This document shows, piece by piece, positions 39,501 through 51,801 of a stretch of 64,000 nucleotides of DNA; position 1 is the stretch's first letter; the number at the start of each line of letters is the position of its first letter. A program made the position numbers and the translations under genes. This DNA is from Galaxea fascicularis (taxonomy: Eukaryota; Cnidaria; Anthozoa; Scleractinia; Euphylliidae): contig OX419345.1 in the NCBI GenBank assembly GCA_948470475.1, positions 9,522,481 to 9,586,480 on the forward strand, read 5' to 3'. The notes beneath the pieces are model-generated. The model had not been told where the DNA came from. It ran no database searches and was given only the letters and a program-made list of their open reading frames with translations.

Positions 39501-42500
39501 TTTCTTGTCTCATACCTGTAGGGAAGATAGGACCTACAAAAACCTTGCCCCTTCTTTTGAATATGTGACCATCAGTGGCCAAGAATACTTAGATAACGTC
39601 TTTAGTTAAGCACTGCAAATACTGTTTAAAATCTATTATATGCCAGTAGTTTTTAGCCCAAAGCTTTTGATGAAAAAAATGTGTATAGGTTTTTAAATTG
39701 TATTTGTATAAATCATTTTGATGGTATTCAGACTTCAACTCTTGAAGCCCTGAATTATTAAAAGTTGAAAAAGTTGATTGCCTTTTTTCAGATGCACAGC
39801 TATAGATTAAAATAATTTTGAACATACAGTATGTTCAAGGAATGCTCTTTACCTTTTACCTTTCTATAATGGTGATAGACTTTATTATTAAAATCACAAA
39901 TGTTAAGAGTAGCAGCCATTACTAAAATAATAGTCCACTATTCCTGCTCATAAACATTTTCGTTTTTTCTCTTTCTTTCTTTTTTTTTTTTAACCCAGGC
40001 CAGATGGAAGAGTGTATCAACTGTTTAGAGGACAATTCTTTTACTTTTCACTGTACCTTAGTAAGTGATGAGATTCTGCCGAGTACGCTGTTACACTTGT
40101 TGTATATGGTATTAATATCATCAACTGTTACGCCACACTATATCCAATCACTATTCCCGCATTTTATTTATCTATTTATTTTTTGCCTTTCTTCAGTCTT
40201 TGTTCAGCTTCTACAGTTCAGATATCAAAGTGGCGTGTTGTATCGTTTGAGAGCACTAGGAATCAGCAAGGACATGGACATAACAAAAGGTTGGAAAAAC
40301 TGTTTTTGCATGCCACTTAACGCCAAATGCCGGCTACAAGTATCAACAAGTATTATAATTAATTTTATTGTGTAGGATCAGCACCGACTGTTAGTGAAAT
40401 AACAGTGTGTATCCTATGATATTTTTCTAACGAGTCCGTAGGCCACGCCGTCTGGAAGATTCGAAGCAGGATTCATTATATGGCTAGTGTTTGTTGACGA
40501 TATAACTCGCGATCTGATTGGTCAATACGGCAAGACCTCACTCTCGGTTATTAAGTAGTTAATAATGTTACAATATACACTTAATGTATGGTCCCGAGGG
40601 AAACAGTTTTGTTTTCCCGAGAGTCCTGATGTTTCCCGAGACGAAGTCTAGGGAAACATCAGGACTCGAGGAAAACCAAAACTAACTAGTTTCCCGAGGG
40701 AACATACATTAAGTGCTTTGTTATATATTTAGGCTTTCCCTTAAACAATCATATAGCAAAAATAAACAAACGAAGACGGCACAACTTCTTTATTCACCAT
40801 CGTCAATCCTGCTGAATGAATTAGCACGTGAGCACGTGCTGAAGATCACGCCATTTTTAATTGAGTTATGCACTGATCACGTGCTGTTGTATTCGGCGCG
40901 CGGGCAACAACTGCGCAATTATATCCCGATCGGGATACATTTGAATTTGATCAGCGGCACGTGACCGAGAATCAATCCGGCAGTCACAGTGCTCGTTTTA
41001 TTGAGTGAAAGTCTAAGTATATAACAACAAGGCATAGTTTGGGCGAGATCAATACCAAGGCCGAGGTCTGAGATTCACCTGTAATGACCTCACTTTGGGT
41101 TAATAAGTAGTAGATACACACCTGTTACAATGAAGAAAATTTTTAAGTTTTGGCTGCGTATGTCCGTTCTGTATGCGCGACGCACCGTGACGTCATATGG
41201 GAAGTGTTACAATGTTTTGAAAGATAAGTGGCATTGTGAATTTGAGTTATGGAGCAGGAAACTGCGCGAATACTCTCACTTGAGACCCGAAAACATAGTT
41301 CAACTAACAAGTTTTTGGGTTATTTGAGGTTCAAGATTCAAAAAAATACTGGGGACCTTTCCTAAGGTTTGAATCAAGAAAAGTGAGGCCGACAATGATC
41401 ATTGTACCTACCGAGCTTGATCAATATTTGCTTATGAAAAGTCATTTCCTTTTTTGCTTGTGATTTGTTTATTTTATTGAGTTTAACTACTCATACTTAT
41501 TAGCACTAGAATAAGAAAATATTATTGTGAATTTGTATCACTTCTCCTGCAGAGGGTTTCCAGTCTTGGATGTGGAGGGGTTTAGGGTTTGTCATCCCGT
41601 TCCTTATTTTCGGCTACGTAAGTATCACAGTCCTGAAATACACACTGAATGCTCGAGACCAACAGTAGCCAATTAGTCACAGGCCAGTACAAATTCAGAT
41701 TTGGTGGGAAGGTTTTGTATTTGTACAGCCCTCTCTGGCCAGTAAAAAACAGCTGTTTGTATAGTATTTGATGAAAATAAAATTTGGCATAGTTGTCATT
41801 TGCGATCGCAAATGCGAAACTTGAACACAGTGAGGATGACAAGAGATACTTATCTCAAAGTTATTTATCAGCATGTTTATTCTCTTCTCTGTTTCCCATA
41901 CATTTTCTATGGTAATAATGAGGAGAATTTGTTAAACAATCGAGACCTTTGTTACTTCAGTGTTGATCACTTGCCTTTTTCTTACGACATTTTTGTTTGA
42001 TCAAGCAGTGTTACTTTAGGGTGAAATTTTAAACATGGGTCACTCTTAGGTGTGGAAGGGTTAATTTTTTCTTTCCAGGACCAACAGTTGGTTTCAATTC
42101 TAGATTTTGTGAGCTGTAGTGAGGCATGTACCAAAATCCGACAAATGGGAAATTTGGATGATTAAAAATTGTTTTGTGTGGAAAGAAAACCGGGCAAAGC
42201 CTCGCTCTTCGGGTTTTAAATATGAAGATATGTACGGTCTTTCGCATCGCTACGTATTTCAGTTAAAGATGGCAGTACTCAATAGGCCATATTCGTATTC
42301 TCGGTATTGAATTGGATCTAGCATGAAGTGGATGCTCTTGCGGGGGAATCTTTTCATGTGTAAATGTATTCCCCCGCAAGAGCCTCCACTTCATGCTAGA
42401 TCCAGTTCAATACCGAGAATACGAATGTGGCCTAATAACTATGGTTTATCAAGTGATACGTGTTCTTTTCACAGTTGTTCCAACTCTACAATGCATACAC

Positions 42501-45131
42501 GTTATACCGACTCTCCTACCATCCAGACTGTGCAGAATGGCAGGTTAGTAAACCTAGTTGCTATCTTGACAGAACTGCACGTGGAAGGACTGCTGCTCAA
42601 GTTAAACGTACTTTCTATTATAGACCATGCATTACTTCCTGGTTACTGGGTCACAATTTCTATCTGTAATTTTGGGTAGTAAGACCAGCTGATGCGTTTC
42701 CTAATTCATAGTTGACTTCCGTTTACCTTGATTTTTGATTGATGTTAATTAATGGCTGTTTCTGCCGGTGCATAAACAGAAGTTAATTTCTTTGTACTTT
42801 GTATCGTTACATGACGCCAATATTTTTGGCAGCCAATTATATCAATTAATAGCACGTGCACGCTACGCATCGACCAATAATATTAGCCTCTCTTGTGGGC
42901 CGATCACGCCTTCACCTTGTTTACCACTTAGTTAACTGCTTGGACACAAGATTTTCCTCACATCTTTCAGTGACGGTGAAAGGTGTTTTTTCAATAGTTT
43001 TTACCCACCACATGCTTTTTCCACTCTGCGATATAGCATATCAAGAGTTAAATGATGTTTGATTTACTGATTTGTAACTGTTGTTTGGTTTGTCATTAAA
43101 CGGTTGAGGCGACAAGTGTTGCTTGCGCCAACCATTCAGTCCCACACTGCAGCGATACCGGGGCCCTTTAGCTTGGGTGAGCAACAGTGGCCATGACCAC
43201 TTCCCCTTGCTAATCTACCCTCTAGGAGTTTGACATGAGGACACGCTGTTGGTAGCAGCTGTTTCTTCGTGACACCCATCTCACGGTCCTCCATGCCACT
43301 CACTGACACTAACCTAGCCCCGTCAACTGGCCTTGCATGCGGCAGGCAGCGCTCGGTCCTGGACAACACTTGGTTACTCCCCAACCTTTTCTCCTACACC
43401 TGTGTTGTCTTTTCTATTGTGCGTGAACATTAAATATGCAAGAACGACGGTTTCACAGTGAAAATGGGGTTTGTGTACTTGAGTTTAGGGTGGAAGTTGG
43501 AGACGTAAGTTAAGCATTGTCTGAAATGTTGATCAACCGCCGCATCGTTCCTGTACGTTTTGTGTAGGTCTAGTTCATACAATGTAAATAGTTTAGTAAG
43601 TATTCCCAAGCAGGGCTTTTCAATACTGCATTTACAATCATTTTAAAACGAAAAATGTCTCAAACCTCAACTATCTAGTTAAAATTAATGACCACTAAAA
43701 ACTAAAATTGATAGTTGTTTTTACGTAGATATTAATTCGTGTGAAGGGCTGAACTGGACTAATTGTCTACCATTTTATTTAGCATTTTGTCCTTAAATGT
43801 TTTTAGTGGTAACTTCTTTAGATCATTGCCCATGTGTCATTCCATATCCTTACTGCCCTGTAATGGAAGCTTCTCTTTGCTGACTTCGTTTTACAGAACG
43901 AGATACTAAGCGATTCCTTGTTCCTTGTGTCAAAGTCATGGATTAGAGTGCGCTTACAAAAAAAACTTCGCAGAAGTAGGGCGCGAAGGTAGCAGAGGAG
44001 GCCAAATTGACAATATGTCCAGTTAAATTCACCTTACAATTGATCAAACTATGAAGCGTCGTACATGCGATCGTGGTCTGTTGAAATCTTATCCGCGATA
44101 ATGGACGTCGACCGAAGGGCCGAATGGCGACGGCTTTCCGTACTGTGCAAGCTCTTTCATGCACATGCCGGTGACTTTGTCCAGCACCGACCGTGGCTCG
44201 GTTTACTGCTCGTTCCAAAAGGCAGATTTAGCTCCTAAGGCAATCCGAAAACCATGAAGAGTCAGTCACCGACCCCTGATCCACCTATATCGACCATCTC
44301 GGCATGCGCAAAACTGGTGAACAGTTTGGTTACTGTCAGATAATGACCTTATACTTAGTTATGCCTACAAGTAGCGAGTCTGAAATGCCAGTCGTCTTCT
44401 CCCCTAACCCACAGGGGGCACCGGAAGAGACGGCTGACATCAGGGGCACCCAACGACAAGTTTCGGTAGCTATCTGTTCGGTGGAGGGTAGTTCGCCTTA
44501 GGTTTTCGGCGTCGATCAGAGAGTGCACTCAGATTTTTGTAACTGAAACGTGATCTAAAAGACTCATACTTGGGAAATAATAGTCCCTAACGTTTTCACA
44601 AGGGTCATATTTGCTGTTTTTAGCAGTCAAAAACGTCGGCTAGCATTTCCGGAAAGCAACTATTTGTCCCTAGAAAGTTCGTGGAAAGTTTACTTTAGCT
44701 AGCAATTTCTTAAAGGAAAATTTTGTTCCCTAAAATTCTCGGGCAATTAAACTTTCAGCTATGGAATCCGAACAGATCAAATTCGTTTAGCTACTGGAAA
44801 CATGACTTTAAACAGGCTTCAAACGCCATAAGGTACTTAAACACGCCTTTTGATAGCCTTTGATTGATTTGGCTCGTTGGGTGCCCCTGTGACATTTCAG
44901 ACTAAACAGTAGCTCATTTAGCAGTGACTCCTTGTGTGCCAAGAAGATGTACTTTGTAAATTTGAGAAACGATTTTTGTTTGCAATTGATGTTTTTTGAT
45001 TTGATTTGTAGGTGTTGGCCCTGAGTGTGGTGTTTTTCACCCTCTTTGCTGGAAACATGACGACACTTCTGTACGTGTTGAAGCAAAAGGTCTCTAAGTC
45101 AATGCGAGTTCCTCAGATGCCTTGTGGCTAG
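30549..45131 (+). CDS. TMEM120: TMEM120 family membrane protein (complete, 12 coding exons)
   Basis: Exons: 30549-30632, 33808-33929, 35025-35144, 36025-36078, 36800-36895, 37772-37861, 39034-39099, 39999-40060, 40197-40289, 41553-41617, 42475-42543, 45012-45131. This gives 1041 nt and 346 residues (human TMEM120A is 343). Residues 1-110 are a predicted coiled coil. Six hydrophobic segments follow, with family signatures [40 protein letters not shown] (Trp193/194, His197/198), [36 protein letters not shown] and [13 protein letters not shown]. The family has an ELOVL-like fold that binds coenzyme A and sits in the ER/nuclear envelope. It is linked to adipocyte biology, and a mechanosensing role is disputed. 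Introns 2-7 are all phase 2. The donors of exons 1 (GTTTTT) and 9 (GTTGGA) are weak. A polyadenylation signal, AATAAA, lies at 45680-45685. Animals with a single copy predate the A/B split, so no paralogue letter is given. Confidence 0.95.
31105..31545. repeat. Cryptically simple ATCGAT/CAATTG-rich tract
   Basis: About 440 bp in TMEM120 intron 1 is built largely from ATCGAT, ATTGAT, CAATTG and their overlaps on both strands, without a fixed period. An ordinary stretch (about 31270-31390) interrupts it. Confidence 0.65.
32449..33088. repeat. Inverted repeat pair, 25 of 26 bp, 590 bp apart
   Basis: The stretch at 32449-32474 (GGTCCATGGACC then ACCCCTGTGG) recurs in reverse complement at 33063-33088 with one mismatch. 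Both lie in TMEM120 intron 1. They may be the ends of an old element; no target duplication was identified. Confidence 0.5.
34270..34443 (+). mobile_element. 174-bp MITE, CAGGRCTGTCA ends, 6-bp duplication
   Basis: The 5' end is CAGGACTGTCAATAAGG and the 3' end is TTAGTGACAGCCCTA. Perfect 6-bp flanks GAACCT lie at 34264-34269 and 34444-34449. A reverse-oriented relative lies at 60521-60666. It lies in TMEM120 intron 2. Confidence 0.65.
34807..34833. repeat. (TA)n microsatellite
   Basis: Uninterrupted TA dinucleotide run in TMEM120 intron 2. Confidence 0.92.
35718..35943. repeat. MITE-like element with GAGGGTCCCCTATA arms
   Basis: CCACTTTTTCGAGGGTCCCC at the left pairs with GGGGACCCTCTTTTTATAGTGG at the right. 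The interior repeats CACGTTTCACGA-like motifs. It lies in TMEM120 intron 3. Confidence 0.62.
38183..38632 (+). mobile_element. 450-bp TIR element, copy 1, 6-bp target duplication TTGTAT
   Basis: Starts CAGGGAAACCCAAC and ends TGGGTGCCCCTG. Perfect TTGTAT flanks lie at 38177-38182 and 38633-38638. It aligns end to end with the copy at 44441-44889; shared blocks include GCAGTCAAAAAC, CTAGCATTT and TTTTGTTCCCTAA. It has no coding capacity. It lies in TMEM120 intron 6. Confidence 0.8.
38699..39010. repeat. Tandem duplication, unit about 160 bp
   Basis: Two head-to-tail units start AAAATAACTTGTGAAAAGTT and AAAATAATTTGCAAAAACTT. Both contain AGTCAATTACC, GTGAACCA and GAGCCC in the same order and end TTAATGAAA. 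The second unit ends about 25 bp before the acceptor of TMEM120 exon 7. The units are substantially diverged, so the duplication is old. Confidence 0.7.
39312..39353. repeat. (CTT)n microsatellite
   Basis: CTT/CTG-type run in TMEM120 intron 7, directly after TAAATAAAGTTAT, the tail motif shared with the SINE at 57.4 kb. Confidence 0.88.
40578..40715. repeat. Fold-back MITE with CACTTAATGTATG arms
   Basis: CACTTAATGTATGGTCCCGA pairs with the right arm ending CATACATTAAGTG. Inner repeats of GTTTCCCGAG and its complement give nested hairpins. It lies in TMEM120 intron 9. The outer flanks also match imperfectly, so the true ends may be about 10 bp further out. Confidence 0.68.
42285..42432. mobile_element. 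148-bp fold-back MITE, copy 1, TA target
   Basis: GGCCATATTCGTATTCTCGG starts a palindrome with arms of about 65 bp, ending with the complement and GGCC, flanked by TA on both sides. A second copy of exactly the same length lies at 57756-57903. This copy ends 42 bp before TMEM120 exon 11, so it lies within the branch-point region. Confidence 0.8.
44441..44889 (+). mobile_element. 449-bp TIR element, copy 2, 6-bp target duplication TGACAT
   Basis: Starts CAGGGGCACCCAACGA and ends TCGTTGGGTGCCCCTG, a 16-bp terminal inverted repeat (perfect over the inspected bases). Perfect TGACAT flanks lie at 44435-44440 and 44890-44895. Same family and orientation as 38183-38632, but with better preserved ends. 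It lies in TMEM120 intron 11, about 120 bp before the last exon. Confidence 0.82.
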
Positions 45132-45784
45132 AGATTGGAGAGTAAACCTGAGCTGTGGGCGATGGGGCTCTAGATCAGTTTCATTCATTCTCCTCAACTG
45201 TCTTCCAAGTTTACTTCAAATGACTTTAGCCTGCTAACAGAGACTTATTTTTACATTTATTTTTACCTGTTTTAACGAGTTGTGATTAGTTACTAGATGT
45301 TTACTTATCTAGATGAAGCTGATTGATTGAAGTCCTATGCAGACTGAACATTTATTTGCAAATTGTCGTATCTGTAGTAGCTGGTATTAATTTGTTCAGT
45401 TTTTGAAGCTAGGCTCCTTTTTGTTGTTGATGTTTAAAATCTGTATGTTACGAAATGCAAGATGTCAATAGGTACATGTTGTTTTGTAGAAACAGTGGAT
45501 ATTTCGAGTAGTGGAAATTATCTAGTAGTATAAATTTTTATAGGTTTTATAGATTGCAAGTTGTGACAAAATGTTTAGGAACTCAAGTTTAAAATTTAAC
45601 AATGGGCTCTTGTATGGATTCTAAGATAAATTATTTACTGAAAATGATTAAAAGTGGGGGCTAGGTTTCAAACGCAGGGAATAAATTATTGTGAAAATTG
45701 GGTGTGTGTTGAGTTTTATACCAAACTCTCTTGATATCTGACTGTGATAATTGTCCAGCTCGAATGCGTGGCTCCTTTCACCTA

Positions 45785-46085
45785 CTGACGTTATACAAAT
45801 CACTTGACTCTGATGATGAGTTCCGCTCCGGTTGTCGAAACGTCAGTGTCACCTCAAACAGTCCTTTTCAGGACGACACTCACCCGGTTCACTGAGTAAT
45901 GAAGAAGATCAATGGTGGACGCTTCCAGCTGTTTTCTCGGGTTCAAACCCCGTTGAAGTTCTGAATTTTTTTTAAGGCTTTTTTGCACAATTGCATATGA
46001 TTGTGTTCACAACTGCGATGATCAGTCTATTCGCAGTTCATATATGATTTATTTCATATACATCACTCACAACTAATTAGAAGTA
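45785..46085 (+). repeat. Dispersed repeat with tRNA B box
   Basis: Contains a B-box-like GGGTTCAAACCCCG at about 45939-45952, followed by TTGAAGTTCTGAATTTT, a pyrimidine-rich stretch, and paired GCAGTTCATATATGATT and CATATA blocks. Related blocks (ACGATCATTCAGTTCG, CAGTTCAATATATGATT) recur at about 46480-46550. It is probably a SINE-like or tRNA-derived dispersed repeat. Confidence 0.5.
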
Positions 46086-46715
46086 CTCTCATGTAATGTA
46101 TAGAAATCCATTATGCCTCCAGTTGAAGACGGCTACGACGATGCAAGTCGTTTCTTTTCAAATTCATTCTACGTGCAGGGGGCGTTATAGGTGAAATTTT
46201 GGGACAATCGGGTGAATTGAGATTGATAGAAAGAAAGGTACAAAAGGGTATACACAGACATATAAGTTAGTCCGTTAGCGGGGTCAGGGGCACGTTGTTG
46301 TGGTGGCTGGCCTTCTTCTACTAATAATTATTCACTTAAAATTTTAATTTTCAACCACCTTCAAATCCAGGCATTCATAGGGGATACAGTTAGGCGAGCA
46401 AAGCGATTATTACCTCATGCCGCATCACCTATGAGCGCCTGCTTGCAGGCTACATTTTTCAGGCTTTCTTTTCGCTGCTGCGACGATCATTCAGTTCGTA
46501 TCTCTAACATGCAGTTCAATATATGATTTTCATATATTCACATTCATTTAGTTCATGAATTCCTTGAGCAGAAAAGTACTGGCCGCGTTTTTGCCTTAAA
46601 TACGAGGATATGATCGAATCTTCGATTTCAGTCTGGAAAGAAGGCAGATGCCAGACTCAGCTAGAAGTAGTTTGATTCTTTAATTTTGGCTTTGTTACTT
46701 GTATTTTTGTATATA

Positions 46716-47050
46716 GTGACGGGGATTCGTGAAGCCCTTTCAAGGGGTTAAAATTTGCGATCCGACGACTGTTATTGGGTTAAGAAATTTTGTGGTGTTG
46801 GCCAAAACCAGAGCCAAAACAGAACTTGACCCATTAAAAGACCATTTTTTTCTCTGCGTAGAAATTAATTTAAAAACGTTTACCTCTGTAAATGAAACTA
46901 ATACGATTGTTTGGCATAAAAACGAGAACCCTGGGTTCCGCTTTTCGTCAACCCCCGGCCGAAAACGTCCACACCAAAGTCTTCCACTCAAGAATGGTCA
47001 CGACTTTCTTTTGGTGTAGAGAATTGTCTTCACTCGCACATCCCCGTCAC
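46716..47050. mobile_element. 335-bp TIR element, TA target
   Basis: Ends GTGACGGGGAT and ATCCCCGTCAC are complementary and flanked by TA on both sides. The interior carries short ORFs on both strands, none recognised. It is probably a non-autonomous Tc1/mariner-like element. Confidence 0.62.
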
Positions 47051-47470
47051 TATTACACCTGAGTAACCGGAGGGTTTTTTACGCAATAATTGTTATGTCT
47101 TTTGTCCTGGTAAAAGTTGTGTTCAATAAAATCATCACATCTATTTGTAACAGCACAAAAACGTTTCAATTTTCATGCGTACGTAAACTCATGCAAGATC
47201 TTGCTGCAAACACTTCTGCTCTGTTCAAATTAAGGCGATCCAACACTGATACAATGTTACAATGCCTACATGTAGCTAATATTCATGTTCACTTTAATTT
47301 ATTCATTTTATGAAATTTTCTGTACAGTGAGAATAAAAAATTTTGTAATCACAGGTTGTATACTGGCCGTAAATTTAAATGTTGACAAACGCAGAGGGTG
47401 GAAGTCAGAAAGTGTCAGTTTTTTATAAAAGGATGAGTTCTAAGACAAAACATAAGAAAATGCCCACTTT

Positions 47471-50400
47471 CTATTTGTGGCTGTGATCCAAGTGATGGGA
47501 AACTCCAAGTTTCCTTGAAACATGAATCAAACCATCCATTACTTGATCAACCAGCCTGTAAAAAAAATCATAAAAGGTTAAATAATGGTTTTGTTGTAAA
47601 TAAAGTGGTTTTCAGTTGCGTGTGGAAAGTTATTACCGCTTCGTTTTTTTCCGCTCTTTGATTGGTTAGGAAACTTCACGCCACTTTCTCAGCCGATGAG
47701 AAACAAAAACCAAAACGAATCGCAACTTACACACGCAGACTTTCCCGCGCTTGGCCCTGGTGATATTTGATTGGTTCGCCTTCTGACTAGTTCATTAAAC
47801 TTGAGCTGAGACAATTCTGTCTAGGGGGGAGAGAAAGGCGCAGTGAGGTTAACCCAATATGAAGCACCAACGCAAAGGCCAGACCACAACACCGGGAACA
47901 ACGTCCCCTACTGGTGTGGGTTCTTTAATAACGTCCCACAAAGTTATCATGAAGAAGGATTGTAAGACGGAACCTACGTTTTATCGTCCTCATCCGAGAA
48001 GACTAGAAAGTCTGACCATTTGCAGATGTCATTCCAAAGGGAACACTTTCTCCTCACGGTTATTTAAATGTTGGTCCGGCCGGGATTTGAACCCGCGATC
48101 TCCGACAAGGAAGTTCGATACTTTAACAACTGAGCCAACCGGCTTTACTTGGATTTTCTCTGAGCTAAAATTTTGGCTTAAAACATTTAAGGAAAACTCA
48201 GACAACTCAACTCTTAAAGGAGCTATGTCACGGATTTTTCGTATTATTTAAAACCCAAAACTAATGGTTCAGTTTTGTTCAAATACGCCTCTTTGGCTTA
48301 GAATGACAATGATTGAAATGAAAATTTAACGCAAATTGAAAAAGTGGGGTTTGTCAAGTTCCCTCTTGAGCTGTGGAACACAATTCGTATTAGGAGCATT
48401 TTCGACTTTCGGCTAAGGTGGCACATAAACTTAGCAACACCTTGGAAATAATCTTTTGCAAGCAGCAAAATCACCTGATGCCACATTTTGTCAGTTGTTA
48501 AAAAGCCCGCACATTATTGTCACCTTGACAACCCAATTTGTGAGGTTTATACATTCCTTGCCACTGTTAAACTAACCTGTCAATAGGTTTGATAATAAAT
48601 GGAATAGCAATCAGTCCAACCAGTGTAGTGAACCACATCTGAGCACCAGGGGACATGTTACGTGCAGCTCTCTTCAGTGTAAACCTAGATACAGCACAAA
48701 TCCTGTTGATTGTAAAGCCTGGAATAATGACAGATGCTAGGCCCTGCCATATGGCTGCCTCCACTGCAGTTTCGACAGCTTTCCTTTTCTGCAGGTAACT
48801 GTTTAAGTGGTAGCTTTGTTGGTAACAGCGTCTCCCCTTATCAATGGAATCTGCCAGACAGTATGTGGATGCAACTCCATAACTTCCTAAGTACATCAAC
48901 CGAGGGATGTGTGTGCGGAATGCTTCTCCAAATTCATTTGCATATCCTTGCAGAAATAAAGAGACCCGAAACACTTTCACGTTTCACCAATATAGTGGCA
49001 GAAACACAAAAAAAAACAGTGTTTTACAAATACACTCTGCAAAAATTCCTTGGCAACAATGCTAAGTCTGTAGTTCAGTTAATCCCCACTTAAAAAGATT
49101 ATTGTGGAAATATTTGAACAGGGATCACAGTTGTGCGAGGCACTGAAACTGCCTTCAGTAAGAGTCCTGAATCTGCTTTTGAGTTTTTTTAACTTAAACC
49201 AAATTTAAGCAATAGTTTACTGAATGTATACCAGGTTTCAATCATTTTTACGCAGGTTCAGCTCTCTTCTTAGCAACCAACAAGAAACAACTGCTCCTAA
49301 CACATTCCACCTCAGTCATTTACTGAATGTGTTTGAAGTTTCTCCAAAACACTAATTTTCCCTGAAACCTCTTAGTCTTCCAAATGCTTGTCAAACTCTT
49401 TCTTGAAATGAAAAATTGTGAGAGTAAAAGAAAGCCACAGCCTTTTTTATTCTTGTCTTGTCCATTGTTATAGCCAGAGACATTAAATAACTTTTACAGC
49501 CATTATGTATTTTAGTTCAAAAAATCCCTACATAAAAAAGCAGCCCCTAGGCTAGCCCAACAAACTGTGAAAATTAGCCTCTTGTTTGAATGGCCTCAAC
49601 ACATGACAATCAAAGATTGTGTCATTTCACGCCTCAACGAGTTTACCACTTGTTCACTGGTTCAACAGGTGGACCTTTTAGTAGACAAACAAAACCAAAT
49701 CAAGACCTTTCAAAGATCCTAAAACAACTGATCTTGGCTTGCAAATAAATTAAAACAACAACATAATAACACAAAAATAAAACTTGAAAAGGGAGCAAAA
49801 AGGAAGACCAGTAAATTTTCAGTCACAGCAGTTATCAGAACTAGGTCAAATTTGCAAAGTATCACTCAACAAATCATTCATTTTTAACACCTAAAAGCTA
49901 TTAAATATTCATATACAACTAACCACATGATCTGTTTTTTTAGCACCATTTTACTTGACAATTAAAACCTATTACCTCAAGAAGGTGAAATAGAATAAGT
50001 GTCCAACCTGAATCACTACCTGCCCCAGGGTTGAATAATAAATTTAAACATTGTTCTTATGTCCTCAGTCTGCCTCCCCCTTTTCACAAATCACCAAATT
50101 GTTTTGACAAAAATCCTGTGTTTGCTGGGCTGAGTGATCTCAGACACAGAGAACCAGTGAACAGAGTTGTAAACCAGTCTTACTTGGTAACACAGGAATG
50201 ACAACAAACATTTAATCCAGTGGAGCTGCCAAAGCTCTGTTACAGGCTAAAACGAAAATGAATGCCTTTAATAGTGATAATAGCTCCACCAAAAGCAGAT
50301 ACTAAGATGGCATGCATCTCTTAATATGAAGGTAAGTGAAGCTGTTTTTTAAAGTGCTCAGAAGCAAATATAGACTCAGTTGAGCCATTCGTCAGTTTGT

Positions 50401-51763
50401 GTGCATTTTTATTTACATGGAAGCTCACATCCTTCACTGCTTCTAAGTACATTGAGATGTCATCCATGACCGCTTGATTGCCTTGGTCGCAGCATAAGGT
50501 ACACTGTGCAATGCTCTACTACATAGACAAATATACTGAAAATGTAGCTCTGTGAATTCCTGGCGCAAATCTCTTTTCACAAGAAATATATCCCAAGTGC
50601 TACTTGTCTTGAAAAGGGCAATACAACTGTGTTCAATTTCACTAGGGTCGGAGAGAAAAGTCCCAGGGTTTCAAATAACCAAATGAATTTTCAAGAGTAG
50701 GTACTATGGTATTATCTACAGGAAAACTTCAAAAGCGATCCAATTGACAAAAGACAACACATTTTGTTCCACTAATAACTGCTAACGGAGGTCACAGTTA
50801 TCTGAAATCTCCAACAGGTGGCAGTCTTGGATATCAAGAGTTTGTTTCTCCAGTCCTCAAGTCCCTTGGTTCTGACAAAAAGTTTAAATTAATTTTCAAA
50901 TTATGTAATTCTCCTTTTACCTGAGACACTTTGTTGAGATTGATGAAAATACTGTTTTAAGAAGTGGAAAAAATGAAGATATTTCTATTTCAAACTGGAG
51001 TCCCAAGACAACCCTATATCATAAGCTAATAAAACATTTCACCAGCACATAGCAGATAAACAGTTTTCATAGACAAAATTTACAACATACAATAATTTCA
51101 CAACATAAAAAAGTCCACAATAACAAAAAATAAGGTCTGGTAAATTAAAAACAGAAAATAGAAATAAAGAGGGGTAAGATATCTTTATCATTACACACGC
51201 AAGTTAGGGAGGATGGTACAAAGTGTTTTGTTTTCAATTATAAAATAACTAAGATAGTACATGGGCTCGGATTGGCCGAGAGGCGTGTTTGCATGAGAGT
51301 ATGTAAACATGGTTGTGACTTCAACTTGTTTGGCTTTCCGTGCACTAATCACGCAAGCACGAATTTGAAAAAGGTTTTGAGTTGAAAAACTCGACAAGTT
51401 TACTTTATTTACCCATTTCCTCGTCGGTTGACACTTGGAAAATCTTTAAAAACATGCTGTGGCAATTTTTTTTCGCTTGTGCTGACATTTTAAGCGAGAA
51501 AAACCTGTACTTTGGAAAGCATCTTTTTTGCAAAACAAAGACTGATTACGAGTACAAGCTTCGTGTACAAGACTTCGCGACTCGTAAGAATTTCTCTTTT
51601 AATCTAGGTTCTAAACAAGAGTGTTTTGTTTTTTTTCTCGGGAAAGTTGTTTTATAAAAGCAATAGAAAACTTTTTTCCTGATATAAACACTCGAGGGTT
51701 TGGGAGAATTCTCGACAGTTATGCAAAACCTCGACTTCGTCTCGGGTTTGCATAACTGTCTCT

Positions 51764-51801
<38 letters not shown>

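Larger units (their letters stand above)
45132..47470. other. TMEM120 3' UTR and repeat-rich spacer
   Basis: TMEM120 and MTFP1 converge here. The first 550 bp are AT-rich and fit a 3' UTR ending near the AATAAA at 45680. Repeats follow at 45780-46080 and 46430-46560, then a TIR element at 46716-47050. A minus-strand AATAAA (47298-47303), 168 bp after the MTFP1 stop, is a plausible MTFP1 polyadenylation signal. Short ORFs here have no recognised homologue. Confidence 0.5.

Noticed and set aside
39292..39582. Glu/Asp-rich minus-strand ORF
   Set aside because: Produced by the CTT microsatellite in TMEM120 intron 7.
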